DNA from: Pelagibacteraceae bacterium AG-430-P08
GTDB lineage: Bacteria > Pseudomonadota > Alphaproteobacteria > Pelagibacterales > Pelagibacteraceae
Length of the DNA: 64,000 bases
Assembly: GCA_003212925.1 (NCBI GenBank)
Contig: QCOL01000005.1
Coordinates: forward strand, 1-64,000
Direction: 5' to 3'
In this document: in pieces, positions 32,061 through 46,665 of the stretch
How positions within the stretch are numbered: position 1 is the stretch's first letter
How the letters are laid out: every line of letters begins with the position of its first letter
Notes under the pieces: model-generated
Told to the model about the DNA's origin: nothing
Databases searched by the model: none
The model's input: only the letters and a program-made list of their open reading frames with translations
Made by a program: the position numbers and the translations under genes

Positions 32061-33391
32061 TGACAAAAAAATATTTTGGTACTGACGGTATTAGGGGGGC
32101 TATCAATAGTGAAAATATAAATGGAGACATGTTTTTTAAATTTGGCTTAGCAAGTGGAACATATTTTAAATCTCAAAAAAAAAGAAAACAAACCGCAATA
32201 ATAGCAAAAGATACTAGATTATCTGGATACACTTTAGAACCAGCGCTAGTATCTGGATTGGCATCAGCAGGTATGCATGTATTTACTTTGGGACCTTTAC
32301 CCACAAATGGTTTAGCGATGCTCACAAAAGCTATGAGGGCTAATATGGGAATTATGATTACAGCTTCTCACAATCCTCATAATGATAATGGATTAAAATT
32401 ATTTGGGCCTGATGGTATGAAATTATCAGACAAAATTGAAAAAAAAATTGAAAGTTTAATAGATAAAAAAATTATCAAAAATCTATCGAAGCCTGAAAAA
32501 TTAGGTAGAGTAAAAAGATTGGAGACAGGTACAAATGATTACATCAAGATATTAAAAAAAAATTTTACAAAGGAATTTAATTTAAGAGGACTCAGAATTG
32601 TAATTGATTGTGCAAATGGAGCAGGGTACAAAGCTGGTCCAGAACTACTAAAATCTTTGGGAGCTAAGGTGATTGCAATAGGAGTTAATCCTAATGGATT
32701 AAATATAAACAAAAATTGTGGCTCTACATTTCCTGAAAAAATAAAATCGGCAGTTAAAAAGCATAAGGCTCATTTAGGTATTTCATTAGATGGTGATGCA
32801 GATAGAATAATTATGTGTGATGAAAAAAGTAACATTATAGATGGTGACCAAATTATCGCTGCGCTAGCTACAAGGTGGAAAAATAAAAAAATGTTAAAAG
32901 GTGGGGTAGTTGGAACATTAATGTCCAATTACGGCCTTGAAAAATATTTTAAAAAAAAAGGTATTAAATTTATACGTGCTAATGTTGGTGATAGATACGT
33001 AAAAGAGGTAATGCAAAAAAATAAATTTAATTTAGGTGGAGAACAATCAGGACATATTATTCTAGGTAAATTTGCAACTACAGGAGATGGTTTACTTGTT
33101 GCTCTGGAGTCCTTATTTGCTCTTAGAAAGGGAAAAAGGGCAAGTGAATTTTTTGAAAACTTTAATAAAACCCCACAATTACTTAAAAATATTGAAGTGA
33201 AAGATAAAAACATAATTAACAAACCTGAAATTAAGAAAGCTATTAAGCTAGCCTCAAAATTAATTACAGGTAGCGGTAGAATTCTTGTAAGAAAATCGGG
33301 AACAGAGTCAAAAATAAGAATTATGGGAGAAAGTGAAAATAAAAGACTTCTTGTTAAATGTGTTAATATAATTTTGAAAAAAATTAGATAA
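32060..33391 (+). CDS. glmM: Phosphoglucosamine mutase
   Basis: KKYFGTDGIRG...GIMITASHNPHNDNGLKLFG. Confidence 0.97.
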   Translation: MTKKYFGTDGIRGAINSENINGDMFFKFGLASGTYFKSQKKRKQTAIIAKDTRLSGYTLEPALVSGLASAGMHVFTLGPLPTNGLAMLTKAMRANMGIMITASHNPHNDNGLKLFGPDGMKLSDKIEKKIESLIDKKIIKNLSKPEKLGRVKRLETGTNDYIKILKKNFTKEFNLRGLRIVIDCANGAGYKAGPELLKSLGAKVIAIGVNPNGLNINKNCGSTFPEKIKSAVKKHKAHLGISLDGDADRIIMCDEKSNIIDGDQIIAALATRWKNKKMLKGGVVGTLMSNYGLEKYFKKKGIKFIRANVGDRYVKEVMQKNKFNLGGEQSGHIILGKFATTGDGLLVALESLFALRKGKRASEFFENFNKTPQLLKNIEVKDKNIINKPEIKKAIKLASKLITGSGRILVRKSGTESKIRIMGESENKRLLVKCVNIILKKIR

Positions 33392-33392
33392 T

Positions 33393-36387
<2,995 letters not shown>

Positions 36388-36427
36388 AGACAGTTTATCT
36401 AATTAATATTAAAAATTTTTCAATGTT

Positions 36428-37408
36428 TTATTTACCCATATTTCTGAGTGTTTTTAGTATTTTTTCAAGTTCATTTGGTAAAATTGAATTAAAAATCATC
36501 TGCTTATTTTTTCTTGGATGTATAAATCCCAATGTTTTAGCGTGCAGAAATTGTCTGTTTAATTTTGTTAAAATTTTTTCTAATGATGGTTCAATATCTT
36601 TAAGTTTTTTAAACTTTTTTTTATATTTATCATCACCAACTATACTGTTACCTAAATAATTCATGTGAACTCTTATTTGATGAGTTCGGCCTGTCTCTAA
36701 TTGACACTCTAATAAACTAAAAGTTGGAATATTTTCATTTTCAAAAATTTCTAAAGTTTTGTAATTTGTAATTGCTTTTTTCCCTTTGCTGTTGCTAACC
36801 TCCATCATTTGTCTATTTTTTGAGCTTCTTGTAATAAAGGTTTCTATTTTACCTTTAGATGGTCTAATTTTACCCCAGATTAATAATTGGTAAACTCTTT
36901 GGATGGTATGTTGATTAAACTGATTAGAGAGGTGTTCATGAGTTTGATTATTTTTTGCAATAACAACTAATCCAGATGTATTTTTATCAATTCTATGTAC
37001 TATTCCAGGTCTTAGTTCACCTCCAATATTAGAAAAAGAATTTTTACTATAATTCATAAGTGCATTTACGATTGTGTTATCAAAATTACCTGCACCAGGA
37101 TGCATTACTATTCCAGACGGTTTATTTAAAACAATCAAATCTTTGTCTTCATATACTATATCTAAATTAAACTCATAAGGTTTTAAGGAAGCTTTTTTTG
37201 GTTCGGGTATGACTAATTTTATTTCATCATTAAAAAAAATTTTTTTCGATGGATCAGTTATTATCTTATTATTTATTTTTAACTTATTATCTAGAATAAG
37301 ATTTTTTATTCTCGTTCGACTGATAATATCCCCCCTCTTTTTAATGAAAATATCAACACGGAGTTCATTTTCGGTCTTATCAACTGTCAAATTTATTTTT
37401 TTTTCCAT
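36428..37408 (-). CDS. rluD: RluD-type 23S rRNA pseudouridine synthase
   Basis: LRPGIVHRIDKNTSGLVVIAKN, ETGRTHQIRVHM. Confidence 0.95.
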   Translation of the reverse strand: MEKKINLTVDKTENELRVDIFIKKRGDIISRTRIKNLILDNKLKINNKIITDPSKKIFFNDEIKLVIPEPKKASLKPYEFNLDIVYEDKDLIVLNKPSGIVMHPGAGNFDNTIVNALMNYSKNSFSNIGGELRPGIVHRIDKNTSGLVVIAKNNQTHEHLSNQFNQHTIQRVYQLLIWGKIRPSKGKIETFITRSSKNRQMMEVSNSKGKKAITNYKTLEIFENENIPTFSLLECQLETGRTHQIRVHMNYLGNSIVGDDKYKKKFKKLKDIEPSLEKILTKLNRQFLHAKTLGFIHPRKNKQMIFNSILPNELEKILKTLRNMGK

Positions 37409-37431
37409 AAAATGATATATTAATATGATAT

Positions 37432-37508
37432 GCGCTTGTAGCTCAACTGGATAGAGCGCCTGACTTCGGATCAGGAGGTTCTGGGTTCGACTCCTAGCAG
37501 GCGCACCA
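37432..37508 (+). tRNA. tRNA-Arg (TCG)
   Basis: gcgcttg...gcctga-cttcgga-tcagg...caggcgcacca cloverleaf; anticodon TCG, encoded CCA. Confidence 0.94.
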
Positions 37509-37509
37509 A

Positions 37510-38301
37510 TTATTCACCCATATTTATTAACGTCCCTTTTACTCTCGCTCTTAAAAAAGATAGATAAAACAGTCCTATTCCAAAAATTAAATAAATTAAA
37601 TTTAATAAATAAGCTTGTTTTATATTTTCGTAATCTACAAGACCATTTATTAAAATATTTCTGGTTTCATCAAAAATGTAAACTAATGGTAAGCCTTTTG
37701 CAATTACTTGGAAAAATTCAGGGAGGATTTCTATTGGATAGTAGATACAGCCTAAGGGAGCAAGTAAAAATAATGATGACCAAGCTATATTTTCAAAGGA
37801 TGGTCCGTATCTCATTAAACCTGAGCTCACAAATAAACCTAGTGTAATCCCAAATATGTACAAACTTAAAAATAATATAAAGAGTGGAAAACCTAATTTT
37901 AAAATTGAAACTCCAAATAGTGGAGAAGTTAAAATAATTGCGGGCACTAGACCGATTAATGTCCTTATCAAAGCAGTAAAAATTAAAGATATAATTATTT
38001 CTTTCAGCTTCAATGGAGCAATAAATAAATTAGTAAAATTTCTACTCCAGATTTCCTCTAAAAAAAGCATATTAAAACTTATGCTAGATCTAAAAAGAAT
38101 GTCGTAAAGAATTGCGCATGTAAGAATTATTCCAAGTGTATTATTGTAATAATCACTATAAATTGAAAAAAATTTAGAAATAAATCCCCAAAGAATAATT
38201 TGTATTGTTGGCCAATAAATTAAATCCAAAACTCTTGGTAAAGAACTTTTGATGAGATAAAAATGTCTTAAAAAAAGTCCATACATTTTATTTAGATTCA
38301 T
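37510..38301 (-). CDS. ABC-2 type transporter permease
   Basis: Multi-pass; ABC-2 permease pattern, overlaps the following ATPase gene. Confidence 0.87.
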   Translation of the reverse strand: MNLNKMYGLFLRHFYLIKSSLPRVLDLIYWPTIQIILWGFISKFFSIYSDYYNNTLGIILTCAILYDILFRSSISFNMLFLEEIWSRNFTNLFIAPLKLKEIIISLIFTALIRTLIGLVPAIILTSPLFGVSILKLGFPLFILFLSLYIFGITLGLFVSSGLMRYGPSFENIAWSSLFLLAPLGCIYYPIEILPEFFQVIAKGLPLVYIFDETRNILINGLVDYENIKQAYLLNLIYLIFGIGLFYLSFLRARVKGTLINMGE

Positions 38302-39026
38302 ATTAAATCTCTTGTAAGTTTTAAAAAAACTTCCTCCATATTTCTCCTTCCATGTTTCTTAATTAATTCGCCAGGAGTTCCTTGATCAATAATAGATCCT
38401 TTATTCATCATTAGAACTGAAGAACATAATCTCTCAACTTCTGCCATGTTATGCGAAGCAAGCAGAATAGAGGTTTTTTTTTCTTTTTGGTATTCCTCTA
38501 AAAAACTCCTAACAAAATCTCCTGTTTCAGGATCTAGAGATGCAGTTGGTTCATCAAGAAGAAGAACTGATGGATCATTAATTATAGATTTTGCTAGACT
38601 GACCCTATTTTTTTGACCAGAGGAAAGTTCTCCTGTTATTTTATTAATAAATTCATTAAGCCTCAATTTTTCACAAAGATAATCAATTTTGATTCCAAGT
38701 TCTTTTACATCATAAAGTCTTCCATAAACTTCAAGATTTTGTTTTACAGTTAATTTTTTTGGTAACTCAATATATGGTGAAATAAAATTTAATTTATTCA
38801 ATAATTCAACTCTTTGTTTTTCAATTTCAATACCATTTATAAGAACCTTCCCTTTAGTAGGCTTTAGTAAACCTAGTATCATACCTATTGTTGTAGTTTT
38901 ACCACATCCGTTAGGTCCAAGAATTCCAATGATTTCATTTTTATTTACTTTAAAAGAAATATCTCGAACAGCTTCTTTTGTGTCATAAGTTTTTGATAAA
39001 TCAATTATTTCAAGAGGAATAGTCAT
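38298..39026 (-). CDS. ABC transporter ATP-binding protein
   Basis: GPNGCGKTTTIGMILGLL Walker A, LSSGQKNRVSLAKSI signature, LLLDEPTASLDPET Walker B. Confidence 0.96.
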   Translation of the reverse strand: MTIPLEIIDLSKTYDTKEAVRDISFKVNKNEIIGILGPNGCGKTTTIGMILGLLKPTKGKVLINGIEIEKQRVELLNKLNFISPYIELPKKLTVKQNLEVYGRLYDVKELGIKIDYLCEKLRLNEFINKITGELSSGQKNRVSLAKSIINDPSVLLLDEPTASLDPETGDFVRSFLEEYQKEKKTSILLASHNMAEVERLCSSVLMMNKGSIIDQGTPGELIKKHGRRNMEEVFLKLTRDLI

Positions 39027-39958
39027 TAAAATTTTGAAGCCCTTATTAATCTATCGTTAATAGTTTTGCCGATTCCTATATTTGGGATTTTGTCTACAGC
39101 AATAGATTTGTAATTATCTTTTTTTATCTTTCTCAAAATGGTGTACAGATTTTTTGCAGCTTCTTTTAAATCGCCCTTTTTTGATAAAAAATAATAGTTC
39201 GTTTTGTTAATCTTATTTTTCTTGATTAGTAAAAAAGCCTCATCTTTTTTTATTTTTTTAACATTAAGTCTGATTGGGATTCCAGGTGAATAATGAATTT
39301 TTAATTGGCCAGGAGCTGAAATTTTTGAAGGATTTGTATTTATTGAAATTTTCTTCTTTAATATCTTTTGGATAGTTCCAACTTCTAAACCACCTAATCT
39401 TAAAATTTTTGGTTTTTTTCTTAGATCAATAATTGTAGACTCAACCCCAACCGAAGATCTTCCACCTTCAAGTATATACTTAATTTTTTTTCCAAAATCG
39501 TCTTTTACATCTGAAGAAGTTACTGCACTAACTCTTGAAGATATATTTGCACTAGGTGCTGCGATAGGAAATTTCAAATATTTCAACAGAATTCTTGCTA
39601 CTGGATGTTTTGGAAATCTCACAGCAAGAGTATTTTTTTTATTAGTTGCTACTTTTGAAATTTTTGATTTTTTTTTTTGATTTAAGATAAATGTTATTGG
39701 CCCAGGACAAAATCTTTTGTATAATTTTAAAAAATCAGCGTTTAGATCACAATCATTTTTTAATTTTTTTAAATCATAATAATGAATAATCAGAGGGTTA
39801 TTCACTGGTCTTTTTTTTAATCTAAATATTTTTTTACACGCTGTATCAGAATATGCATTCCCAGCTATTCCATAAACAGTTTCGGTTGGTATGGCAACAC
39901 ACTCTCTTTTATTTAAGAGATTCCTCGCTTTTTTAATATTTGCAAGATTAATTTTCAT
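39026..39958 (-). CDS. tsaC: L-threonylcarbamoyladenylate synthase, Sua5/YciO/YrdC family
   Basis: AIPTETVYGIAGNAYSD...KRPVNNPLIIHYYDL...APSANISSRVSAV; Sua5-type C-terminal domain (SAPGQLKIHYSPGIPIRL). Confidence 0.95.
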   Translation of the reverse strand: MKINLANIKKARNLLNKRECVAIPTETVYGIAGNAYSDTACKKIFRLKKRPVNNPLIIHYYDLKKLKNDCDLNADFLKLYKRFCPGPITFILNQKKKSKISKVATNKKNTLAVRFPKHPVARILLKYLKFPIAAPSANISSRVSAVTSSDVKDDFGKKIKYILEGGRSSVGVESTIIDLRKKPKILRLGGLEVGTIQKILKKKISINTNPSKISAPGQLKIHYSPGIPIRLNVKKIKKDEAFLLIKKNKINKTNYYFLSKKGDLKEAAKNLYTILRKIKKDNYKSIAVDKIPNIGIGKTINDRLIRASKF

Positions 39959-39978
39959 GTATTATTTGAGAGTATTAT

Positions 39979-40233
39979 ATGAAAGATAAAAATTTACCAA
40001 ATGATTATAATTCATTATCTCTTGAAGAATTAACCACTGAGGCAAATAAGATGATTGAAGAATTGGAAAATCAAAAGGATTTAGGAAACTCTTTAGACAA
40101 GTATCAAGATTTAATTAAACTCAATAATATAATTGAGAAAAAATTTCAAAAAAATACCAAAGAAATAAATGAGAAAACAAAAGAAAAAATATCCAAGATT
40201 AATAAAAAAAAAAATGCAAAGAAAATTAAATAA
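39979..40233 (+). CDS. xseB: Exodeoxyribonuclease VII small subunit
   Basis: Small acidic protein, LSLEELTTEANKMIEELENQKDLGNSLDKYQDLIKL, upstream of ispA. Confidence 0.75.
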   Translation: MKDKNLPNDYNSLSLEELTTEANKMIEELENQKDLGNSLDKYQDLIKLNNIIEKKFQKNTKEINEKTKEKISKINKKKNAKKIK

Positions 40234-41086
40234 AATTGCAAAAGATACAAATTTGTTTTTAAGAAGATTTATTGCCAAACAAAAAAAATCAAATTTAATA
40301 GTTGCAATGAAATACGGTCTTTTTTCTGGAGGAAAAAAAATAAGATCCAAAATTTTAATTGATGTTGGGTCTCTATTTAAGTTAGATTATAGAACACTTA
40401 TCGTTATTGGTGCTGCGGTTGAATGTATTCATGCGTATTCATTAATACATGACGATTTACCATGTATGGATGATGACTCTATAAGAAGAGGTAAACCATC
40501 AGCACATGTAAAATTTGGAGAGGCTACTGCAGTTTTAGCTGGAAATTCACTTTTAACAATGGCTTTTGAAATTTTAAGTCATAAAGACTTAAGAATTAGT
40601 GAAAAAATTAAGATTGATTTAATTAATAAAATTTCTGAAAGCTCAGGCCATCTTGGAATAGCAGGAGGTCAATATTTAGATTTAAATTATGAACGTAAGA
40701 AAATTTCTCAAAAAAAAATTGAAGAGATGGAAATTAAAAAAACTGGAAAACTTTTTAGCTTTTGTTGTGCAGCACCATTAATAATTAAGAAAAAAAATAA
40801 AAGTGATATTAAGAAATTTGAAAATATTGGTGCTGATATAGGTTTGTTATTTCAGGTTGCTGATGATTTGATTGATTATAGAGGAAGTTTGCTTGTTGCA
40901 GGAAAAAAAACTGGTAAGGATAAAAAAAAAGGAAAAGCTACCTTAATTAGTTTACTAGGATACAAAAATACTATTAAATATGCTAATAATTTAATCTTAA
41001 GAATAAAAAGTAAATTAAAAAAATATGGATCTAAATCAAGAAATTTGTCAGAAACATTAAATTATATTTTGAATAGAAATAAATGA
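40214..41086 (+). CDS. ispA: Geranylgeranyl/farnesyl diphosphate synthase
   Basis: [42 protein letters not shown] at 40214 likely start. Confidence 0.95.
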   Translation: MQRKLNKIAKDTNLFLRRFIAKQKKSNLIVAMKYGLFSGGKKIRSKILIDVGSLFKLDYRTLIVIGAAVECIHAYSLIHDDLPCMDDDSIRRGKPSAHVKFGEATAVLAGNSLLTMAFEILSHKDLRISEKIKIDLINKISESSGHLGIAGGQYLDLNYERKKISQKKIEEMEIKKTGKLFSFCCAAPLIIKKKNKSDIKKFENIGADIGLLFQVADDLIDYRGSLLVAGKKTGKDKKKGKATLISLLGYKNTIKYANNLILRIKSKLKKYGSKSRNLSETLNYILNRNK

Positions 41087-42996
41087 AAAAAAAATACGAA
41101 CTGTTAGATGAAATAAATTTTCCATCGGATTTAAAAAAATTACCTGAGTCAAAATTACAAAAAGTTGCTGATGAATTAAGAGAGGAAATGATTGATGCTG
41201 TCTCGGTGACCGGTGGTCATCTTGGAGCAAGTCTTGGAGTTGTAGAATTAACTGTGGCTTTACATTATATTTTTAATACACCCAATGATAAGTTAATCTG
41301 GGATGTGGGTCATCAGTGCTATCCACATAAAATTTTAACTGGTAGAAAAGATAGAATAAGAACTCTTAGACAAGGAAATGGTCTTTCTGGTTTTACAAAA
41401 AGATCAGAGAGTGAATACGATCCCTTTGGTGCTGCACACAGCTCAACATCAATCTCATCAGCTTTAGGTATAGCAGAAGCAAACAAACTGTCTAATAAAT
41501 CAGACAATGTAATTGCAGTAATTGGTGACGGGGCAATCAGTGCAGGAATGGCTTATGAAGCTATGAATAATGCTGGTGCTTCAAAAACTAAGATGATCGT
41601 AATTTTAAATGATAATGATATGTCAATCGCTAGACCAGTTGGAGCTATGAGCACTTATTTAGCAAAAATTTTTTCAGGAAAGATTTATTTTAGTCTAAGA
41701 GAGACTATTAAATTAATTATGTCAGCTTTTTCAAAAAGATTTAGTGCTAAGGCTGGTAAAGCAGAGGATTTATTAAGATCAGCTGTGACAGGTGGAACTT
41801 TGTTTAGTTCACTCGGATTTTATTACATTGGCCCAATAGATGGGCATGATTTAAATTCATTAATTCCAATTTTAAAAAATGCTAGAGACTCTAAGCATGA
41901 AGGACCGATTTTAATTCACATTAAATCAAAAAAAGGAAAAGGTTATACTTTTGCAGAGGCAGCAAAGGACAATTATCACGGAGTATCAAAATTTAATGTT
42001 AAAACTGGTGAACAACTTAAGAGTACAAGTAAATTACCATCATATACAAAGGTTTTCGCAAACACCTTAATTCAACATGCTAAAAAGGACAGTAAAATTG
42101 TAGCCATTACAGCTGCAATGCCTGATGGTACTGGTCTTGATATTTTTCGTAAAGAATTTCCAGATAGGACTTTTGATGTTGGGATTGCTGAGCAACATGC
42201 AGTTACATTTGCTGCAGGTTTAGCTACCGAAAACTTTAAACCCTATGCAGCTATTTATTCCACTTTTCTTCAAAGAGCTTATGATCAAGTAGTTCATGAC
42301 GTAGCAATTCAAAGTTTACCGGTTAGATTCGCGATTGATAGAGCGGGACTTGTTGGGGCTGATGGACCAACACATGCTGGAAGTTTTGATACAACATATT
42401 TAACTACTTTACCAAATTTTATTGTTATGGCAGCAAGTGATGAAGCTGAGCTTGTAAGAATGATAAATACCTCAACGGAGATTAATGATAGACCTTGTGC
42501 ATTTAGGTATCCAAGAGGAACAGGATTAGGTTCAATTTTGCCCTCAATAAATGAGAAAATTGAGATAGGGAAATCAAAAATTATCAAAGAGGGAAAAAAA
42601 TTGGCTATCCTTAATTTTGGAGCAAGATTGAATGAAACTTTGAAGGCTGCAGAAAATTTATTAAAAAAAGGTGTGCCGATAACAGTTGTTGATGCAAGGT
42701 TTGCAAAACCTTTAGACGAAAATCTTATTTGGCAATTAGCTACAACTCATGAAGCGATCATGACTATAGAGGAGGGTTCAATTGGTGGTTTTGGATCTCA
42801 TGTGGTAAATTTTTTGACAAAAAAAGGTTTAATGGACTCTAATTTAAAATTTAGATCATTAACGTTACCAGATATTTTTATTGATCAGGATACTCCAGAT
42901 AAAATGTATAAAGTGGCAAATCTTGACTCAGTTTCAATTGAGGAAAAAGTTTTAGATTTACTAAATTCTAATATAGTTTTGAAAAAACAAAATTAA
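41083..42996 (+). CDS. dxs: 1-deoxy-D-xylulose-5-phosphate synthase
   Basis: [45 protein letters not shown]. Confidence 0.98.
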   Translation: MKKKYELLDEINFPSDLKKLPESKLQKVADELREEMIDAVSVTGGHLGASLGVVELTVALHYIFNTPNDKLIWDVGHQCYPHKILTGRKDRIRTLRQGNGLSGFTKRSESEYDPFGAAHSSTSISSALGIAEANKLSNKSDNVIAVIGDGAISAGMAYEAMNNAGASKTKMIVILNDNDMSIARPVGAMSTYLAKIFSGKIYFSLRETIKLIMSAFSKRFSAKAGKAEDLLRSAVTGGTLFSSLGFYYIGPIDGHDLNSLIPILKNARDSKHEGPILIHIKSKKGKGYTFAEAAKDNYHGVSKFNVKTGEQLKSTSKLPSYTKVFANTLIQHAKKDSKIVAITAAMPDGTGLDIFRKEFPDRTFDVGIAEQHAVTFAAGLATENFKPYAAIYSTFLQRAYDQVVHDVAIQSLPVRFAIDRAGLVGADGPTHAGSFDTTYLTTLPNFIVMAASDEAELVRMINTSTEINDRPCAFRYPRGTGLGSILPSINEKIEIGKSKIIKEGKKLAILNFGARLNETLKAAENLLKKGVPITVVDARFAKPLDENLIWQLATTHEAIMTIEEGSIGGFGSHVVNFLTKKGLMDSNLKFRSLTLPDIFIDQDTPDKMYKVANLDSVSIEEKVLDLLNSNIVLKKQN

Positions 42997-44075
42997 CTAC
43001 ACTGAGCTTTGTGAAGAAGATAATGATCTAATAAAACACAAGATAACATTGCTTCACCCACAGGTACAGCTCTTATACCCACACATGGATCATGTCTACC
43101 TTTTACTGATATACTTGTATTCTTTCCAAATTTATTGATTGTTTTTCTACTTTTTAAAATTGAAGAAGTTGGCTTTACAGCAAAAGAGACAATTATCTCT
43201 TGACCTGAAGAAATGCCTCCTAGAATCCCTCCAGCGTTATTAGATTTAAATTTTGTTTTTTTTCTATTTTGAGAAATTTCATCTGAATTTTCCTCACCTG
43301 ATAATTGTGCTGAGTTCATACCTGAGCCAATATTAACTCCTTTAACAGCATTTATACTCATCATAGCTGATGCTATGTCAGAGTCTAATTTTGAGTATAT
43401 AGGTGCTCCTAATCCAGCAGGAATACCGTTCGCTCTTACTTCGATTATCGCTCCACATGACGATCCAGCTTTTCTAATACTTAATAAGTATTTTTCCCAA
43501 ATTTTTAACATTGATTTATCTGGGCAAAAAAATGGATTTTTAGAAATTATTTTATCATCCCATTTATTGGTATCACATCCTAATATTCCAAGTTGGGTTA
43601 CAGCTCCAGTGATTTTAAATTTTTTTCCTAATTTATTTTCTAAAACTTTTTTTGCCACAGCACCTGCTGCAACTCTTGCAGCTGTTTCTCTTGCAGATGA
43701 TCTACCACCACCTCTGTAGTCTCTTATTCCATACTTTTTAAAATATGTGAAATCAGCATGTCCTGGTCTAAATTTATCTTTGATATCATTATAATCCTTT
43801 GAACGCATATCCTCATTGTAAATTATCAATGATATTGGTGTCCCAGTCGTTTTTCCCTCAAAAACTCCTGAAAGAATTTGAACCTTGTCACTCTCTTTCC
43901 TTTGAGTAGTAAACTTTGATTGCCCAGGTTTTCGTTTGTTTAATTCTTTTTGAATATCCGCTTCTTTTAATGGTATTAATGGTGGACACCCATCTATTAT
44001 ACACCCTATAGCTGGACCATGGGATTCTCCCCAAGTTGTAAAACGAAAAGACTTTCCAAAAGTATTAAATGACAT
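42993..44075 (-). CDS. aroC: Chorismate synthase
   Basis: [53 protein letters not shown]. Confidence 0.98.
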   Translation of the reverse strand: MSFNTFGKSFRFTTWGESHGPAIGCIIDGCPPLIPLKEADIQKELNKRKPGQSKFTTQRKESDKVQILSGVFEGKTTGTPISLIIYNEDMRSKDYNDIKDKFRPGHADFTYFKKYGIRDYRGGGRSSARETAARVAAGAVAKKVLENKLGKKFKITGAVTQLGILGCDTNKWDDKIISKNPFFCPDKSMLKIWEKYLLSIRKAGSSCGAIIEVRANGIPAGLGAPIYSKLDSDIASAMMSINAVKGVNIGSGMNSAQLSGEENSDEISQNRKKTKFKSNNAGGILGGISSGQEIIVSFAVKPTSSILKSRKTINKFGKNTSISVKGRHDPCVGIRAVPVGEAMLSCVLLDHYLLHKAQCS

Positions 44076-44108
44076 TATTTATATTGTATAGATTATTTTG
44101 TTAAAATT

Positions 44109-44735
44109 ATGAATCAAAAAAACTCACTTGGGCTTAATAAATGCTTCTTAGATCTAGATAATCCATTTGAACTATTTCAAAGATGGTTTGACGAGGCTAA
44201 AAAAAAAGAAATTAATGATCCTAATGCTTTAGCACTTGGTACAGCAAATAAAGAGGGTATTCCCTCAGTAAGAATGGTTCTGCTTAAAGGTCATAGTGAA
44301 AAAGGATTTGTTTTTTATACAAATTTAAACAGTCAGAAAGGTAATGAAATTAAAGAAAACCCGAATGCTACAATGTGCTTTCATTGGAAAAGTTTACTAA
44401 GACAAATAAGGATAGTTGGAACATTAAAACAAGTAGATGATCAAACCGCTGATGAGTACTATAACTCAAGAGCATATGATAGCAGAATAGGTGCTTGGGC
44501 CTCAAAACAAAGTAGTATTCTCCAAAATAGAGATGAACTTTTAGATGCTTTAGAGAATTATAAAAAAAAATATAATGACAAAGATAATGTACCTAGACCA
44601 AGCCATTGGTCTGGCTGGAATTTAACACCTTCCACAATTGAATTTTGGTTAGATGGAGATAACAGAATACATGAAAGATTAAAGTATTCTTTAGATAAAA
44701 ATGGTAGTTGGTCAAAAAGTCTTTTAAGTCCCTAA
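44109..44735 (+). CDS. pdxH: Pyridoxamine 5'-phosphate oxidase
   Basis: NALALGTANKEGIPSVRMVLLKGHSEKGFVFYTNLNSQKG. Confidence 0.96.
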   Translation: MNQKNSLGLNKCFLDLDNPFELFQRWFDEAKKKEINDPNALALGTANKEGIPSVRMVLLKGHSEKGFVFYTNLNSQKGNEIKENPNATMCFHWKSLLRQIRIVGTLKQVDDQTADEYYNSRAYDSRIGAWASKQSSILQNRDELLDALENYKKKYNDKDNVPRPSHWSGWNLTPSTIEFWLDGDNRIHERLKYSLDKNGSWSKSLLSP

Positions 44736-45745
44736 AAATCCCTTGACAAACTAAATGAAGTTAAATTTTCAAGAATATTTCTTTCATTACAGTCTTTAAA
44801 TATCGATAATGAGTTTGACGCTAAATTTATGTAATGATTTGCTTTTTGATAACATTCTTTAATAATTTCATATTGTTTGATTAAAGATAATGTATAATTA
44901 AAATCATTTTCATCTCTTCTATCTTTTATAAAAATACCTTTCAGACTTTCCTTTTCTTTAAGATTTGCTTTTTGAAATAATAAGATTATCGGTAGAGTAA
45001 TTTTCCCTTCATAAAAATCTTTGCCAATTTTTTTTCCAAATAACTTTGACTCAGAATTGTAATCTAAAGTATCATCAGCTATTTGAAAAGTTAATCCCAA
45101 ATTCCTTCCATAAAATTCTAAAGCCTCTTTTTCTTTTGATGACACATCTGACAAAATTGCACCAACTTTGGTAGCTGCTGCAAATAATTCAGCAGTTTTC
45201 GCAGAAATTATTCTTAAATAAGTTTCCTCCAACATATCTACTTCTCCTCTGTGTTGTAATTGAAGAACTTCTCCTTGTGCAATCTTAGAGGAAGTTGAAG
45301 ATAATAATTTTAAAACCTCGATATTTCCATCATCTACCATCATTTCAAAACATCTACTAAGTAAATAATCTCCAACTAAAACAGAAGAGTGATTATCCCA
45401 AACTTTGTTTAAAGTTTTTCTCCCCCTTCTAATAGATCCATTATCTATTACATCATCATGCATTAAAGTTGCTGAGTGAATAAGTTCTACACAAGCAGCC
45501 AAATTAATATCTCTAGTTCCTTTTGCATATCCACATAATTTTGCAGAACCTAAAGTTAGTAAGGCTCTTAATCTCTTTCCGCCTGTATCAAGGTGATAGT
45601 TTGTCATTTTCTGAACTAAGTCTACTTTGCTCTCTAATTTAGACTTTATTTTTTCTTCAACTAACATCAATCTATCTTCAACTGAATTTTTAAGTTGAAA
45701 ATACGAATTATTAATTTTGTTTTTTAATTGTATGACACTTCCCAT
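44732..45745 (-). CDS. ispB: Polyprenyl (octaprenyl-type) diphosphate synthase
   Basis: LIHSATLMHDDVIDNGSIRRGRKTLN; FQIADDTLDY. Confidence 0.93.
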   Translation of the reverse strand: MGSVIQLKNKINNSYFQLKNSVEDRLMLVEEKIKSKLESKVDLVQKMTNYHLDTGGKRLRALLTLGSAKLCGYAKGTRDINLAACVELIHSATLMHDDVIDNGSIRRGRKTLNKVWDNHSSVLVGDYLLSRCFEMMVDDGNIEVLKLLSSTSSKIAQGEVLQLQHRGEVDMLEETYLRIISAKTAELFAAATKVGAILSDVSSKEKEALEFYGRNLGLTFQIADDTLDYNSESKLFGKKIGKDFYEGKITLPIILLFQKANLKEKESLKGIFIKDRRDENDFNYTLSLIKQYEIIKECYQKANHYINLASNSLSIFKDCNERNILENLTSFSLSRDF

Positions 45746-45790
45746 TAATTGAGCAAATTAGTATAATAGGTTGCTTTTTATACTTATCAA

Positions 45791-45818
45791 TTGACGCACC
45801 TGAATCTTCAATTATAAG
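45791..45818 (+). promoter_or_regulatory. Candidate sigma70-type promoter upstream of the S49 peptidase gene
   Basis: TTGACG (45791-45796), 16-nt spacer, TATAAG (45813-45818). Confidence 0.4.
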
Positions 45819-45858
45819 GTGTCTTTATATTCATAAAAAAATTCTATAAATATTAAAA

Positions 45859-46665
45859 ATGCTCTCTTTTTTTAAAAAGAAAAAAATTATTCCACATATT
45901 AAGTTAAGTGGAGTTATTGGGAATGTAGGGAAATTTAAACAAGGTATAGATTTTTCTGGCCAAGAGGACATTATTACAAAAGCATTTTCTCTAAAAAAAG
46001 CACTATGTGTTGCTATAACAATAAACTCTCCTGGAGGTTCTCCTGTTCAATCACATTTAATTTACAGCTTAATTAGACAACAGGCAAAAAAAAATAAAAA
46101 AAAAGTAATAGTTTTTGCCGAAGATGTAGCAGCCTCAGGCGGATATCTAATAGCTTGTGCTGGAGATGAAATTTATGCGAACTCAAGTTCAATAATAGGC
46201 TCAATAGGAGTAATCTACTCTTCTTTTGGTTTTACAGAATTGATAAAAAAGATAGGTGTTGAGAGAAGAGTGCATACTGCTGGGAAGAATAAAAGTACAT
46301 TAGACCCATTTCTAGATGAAAAAAAGGAAGACATCGAAAGATTAAAAAATATACAATTAGATCTACATAAAGATTTCATAGAGGTAGTCGAAAAAAGCAG
46401 GTCATCAAAACTTAAAAAATCTGAAGTAGAATTATTTTCAGGTGAATTTTGGTCAGGTAGAAAAGCCAAAGATCTTGGTTTGATAGATGGTATAGGAAAT
46501 GCAAATCAGATATTAAGAGAAAAATTTGGAGAAGATGTTGTTATTAAAAAATTTGAAAAATCAAAAAGCTGGCTTAGTAAAAAATTATCGTCTTCAAATG
46601 ATCATGTTGATCAATTAGCAAACATATTAGAGGAAAAATCAGTTTGGCAAAAATATGGCCTCTAA
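45859..46665 (+). CDS. S49 family serine peptidase (SppA/SohB-like)
   Basis: [19 protein letters not shown]...[34 protein letters not shown]. Confidence 0.95.
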   Translation: MLSFFKKKKIIPHIKLSGVIGNVGKFKQGIDFSGQEDIITKAFSLKKALCVAITINSPGGSPVQSHLIYSLIRQQAKKNKKKVIVFAEDVAASGGYLIACAGDEIYANSSSIIGSIGVIYSSFGFTELIKKIGVERRVHTAGKNKSTLDPFLDEKKEDIERLKNIQLDLHKDFIEVVEKSRSSKLKKSEVELFSGEFWSGRKAKDLGLIDGIGNANQILREKFGEDVVIKKFEKSKSWLSKKLSSSNDHVDQLANILEEKSVWQKYGL

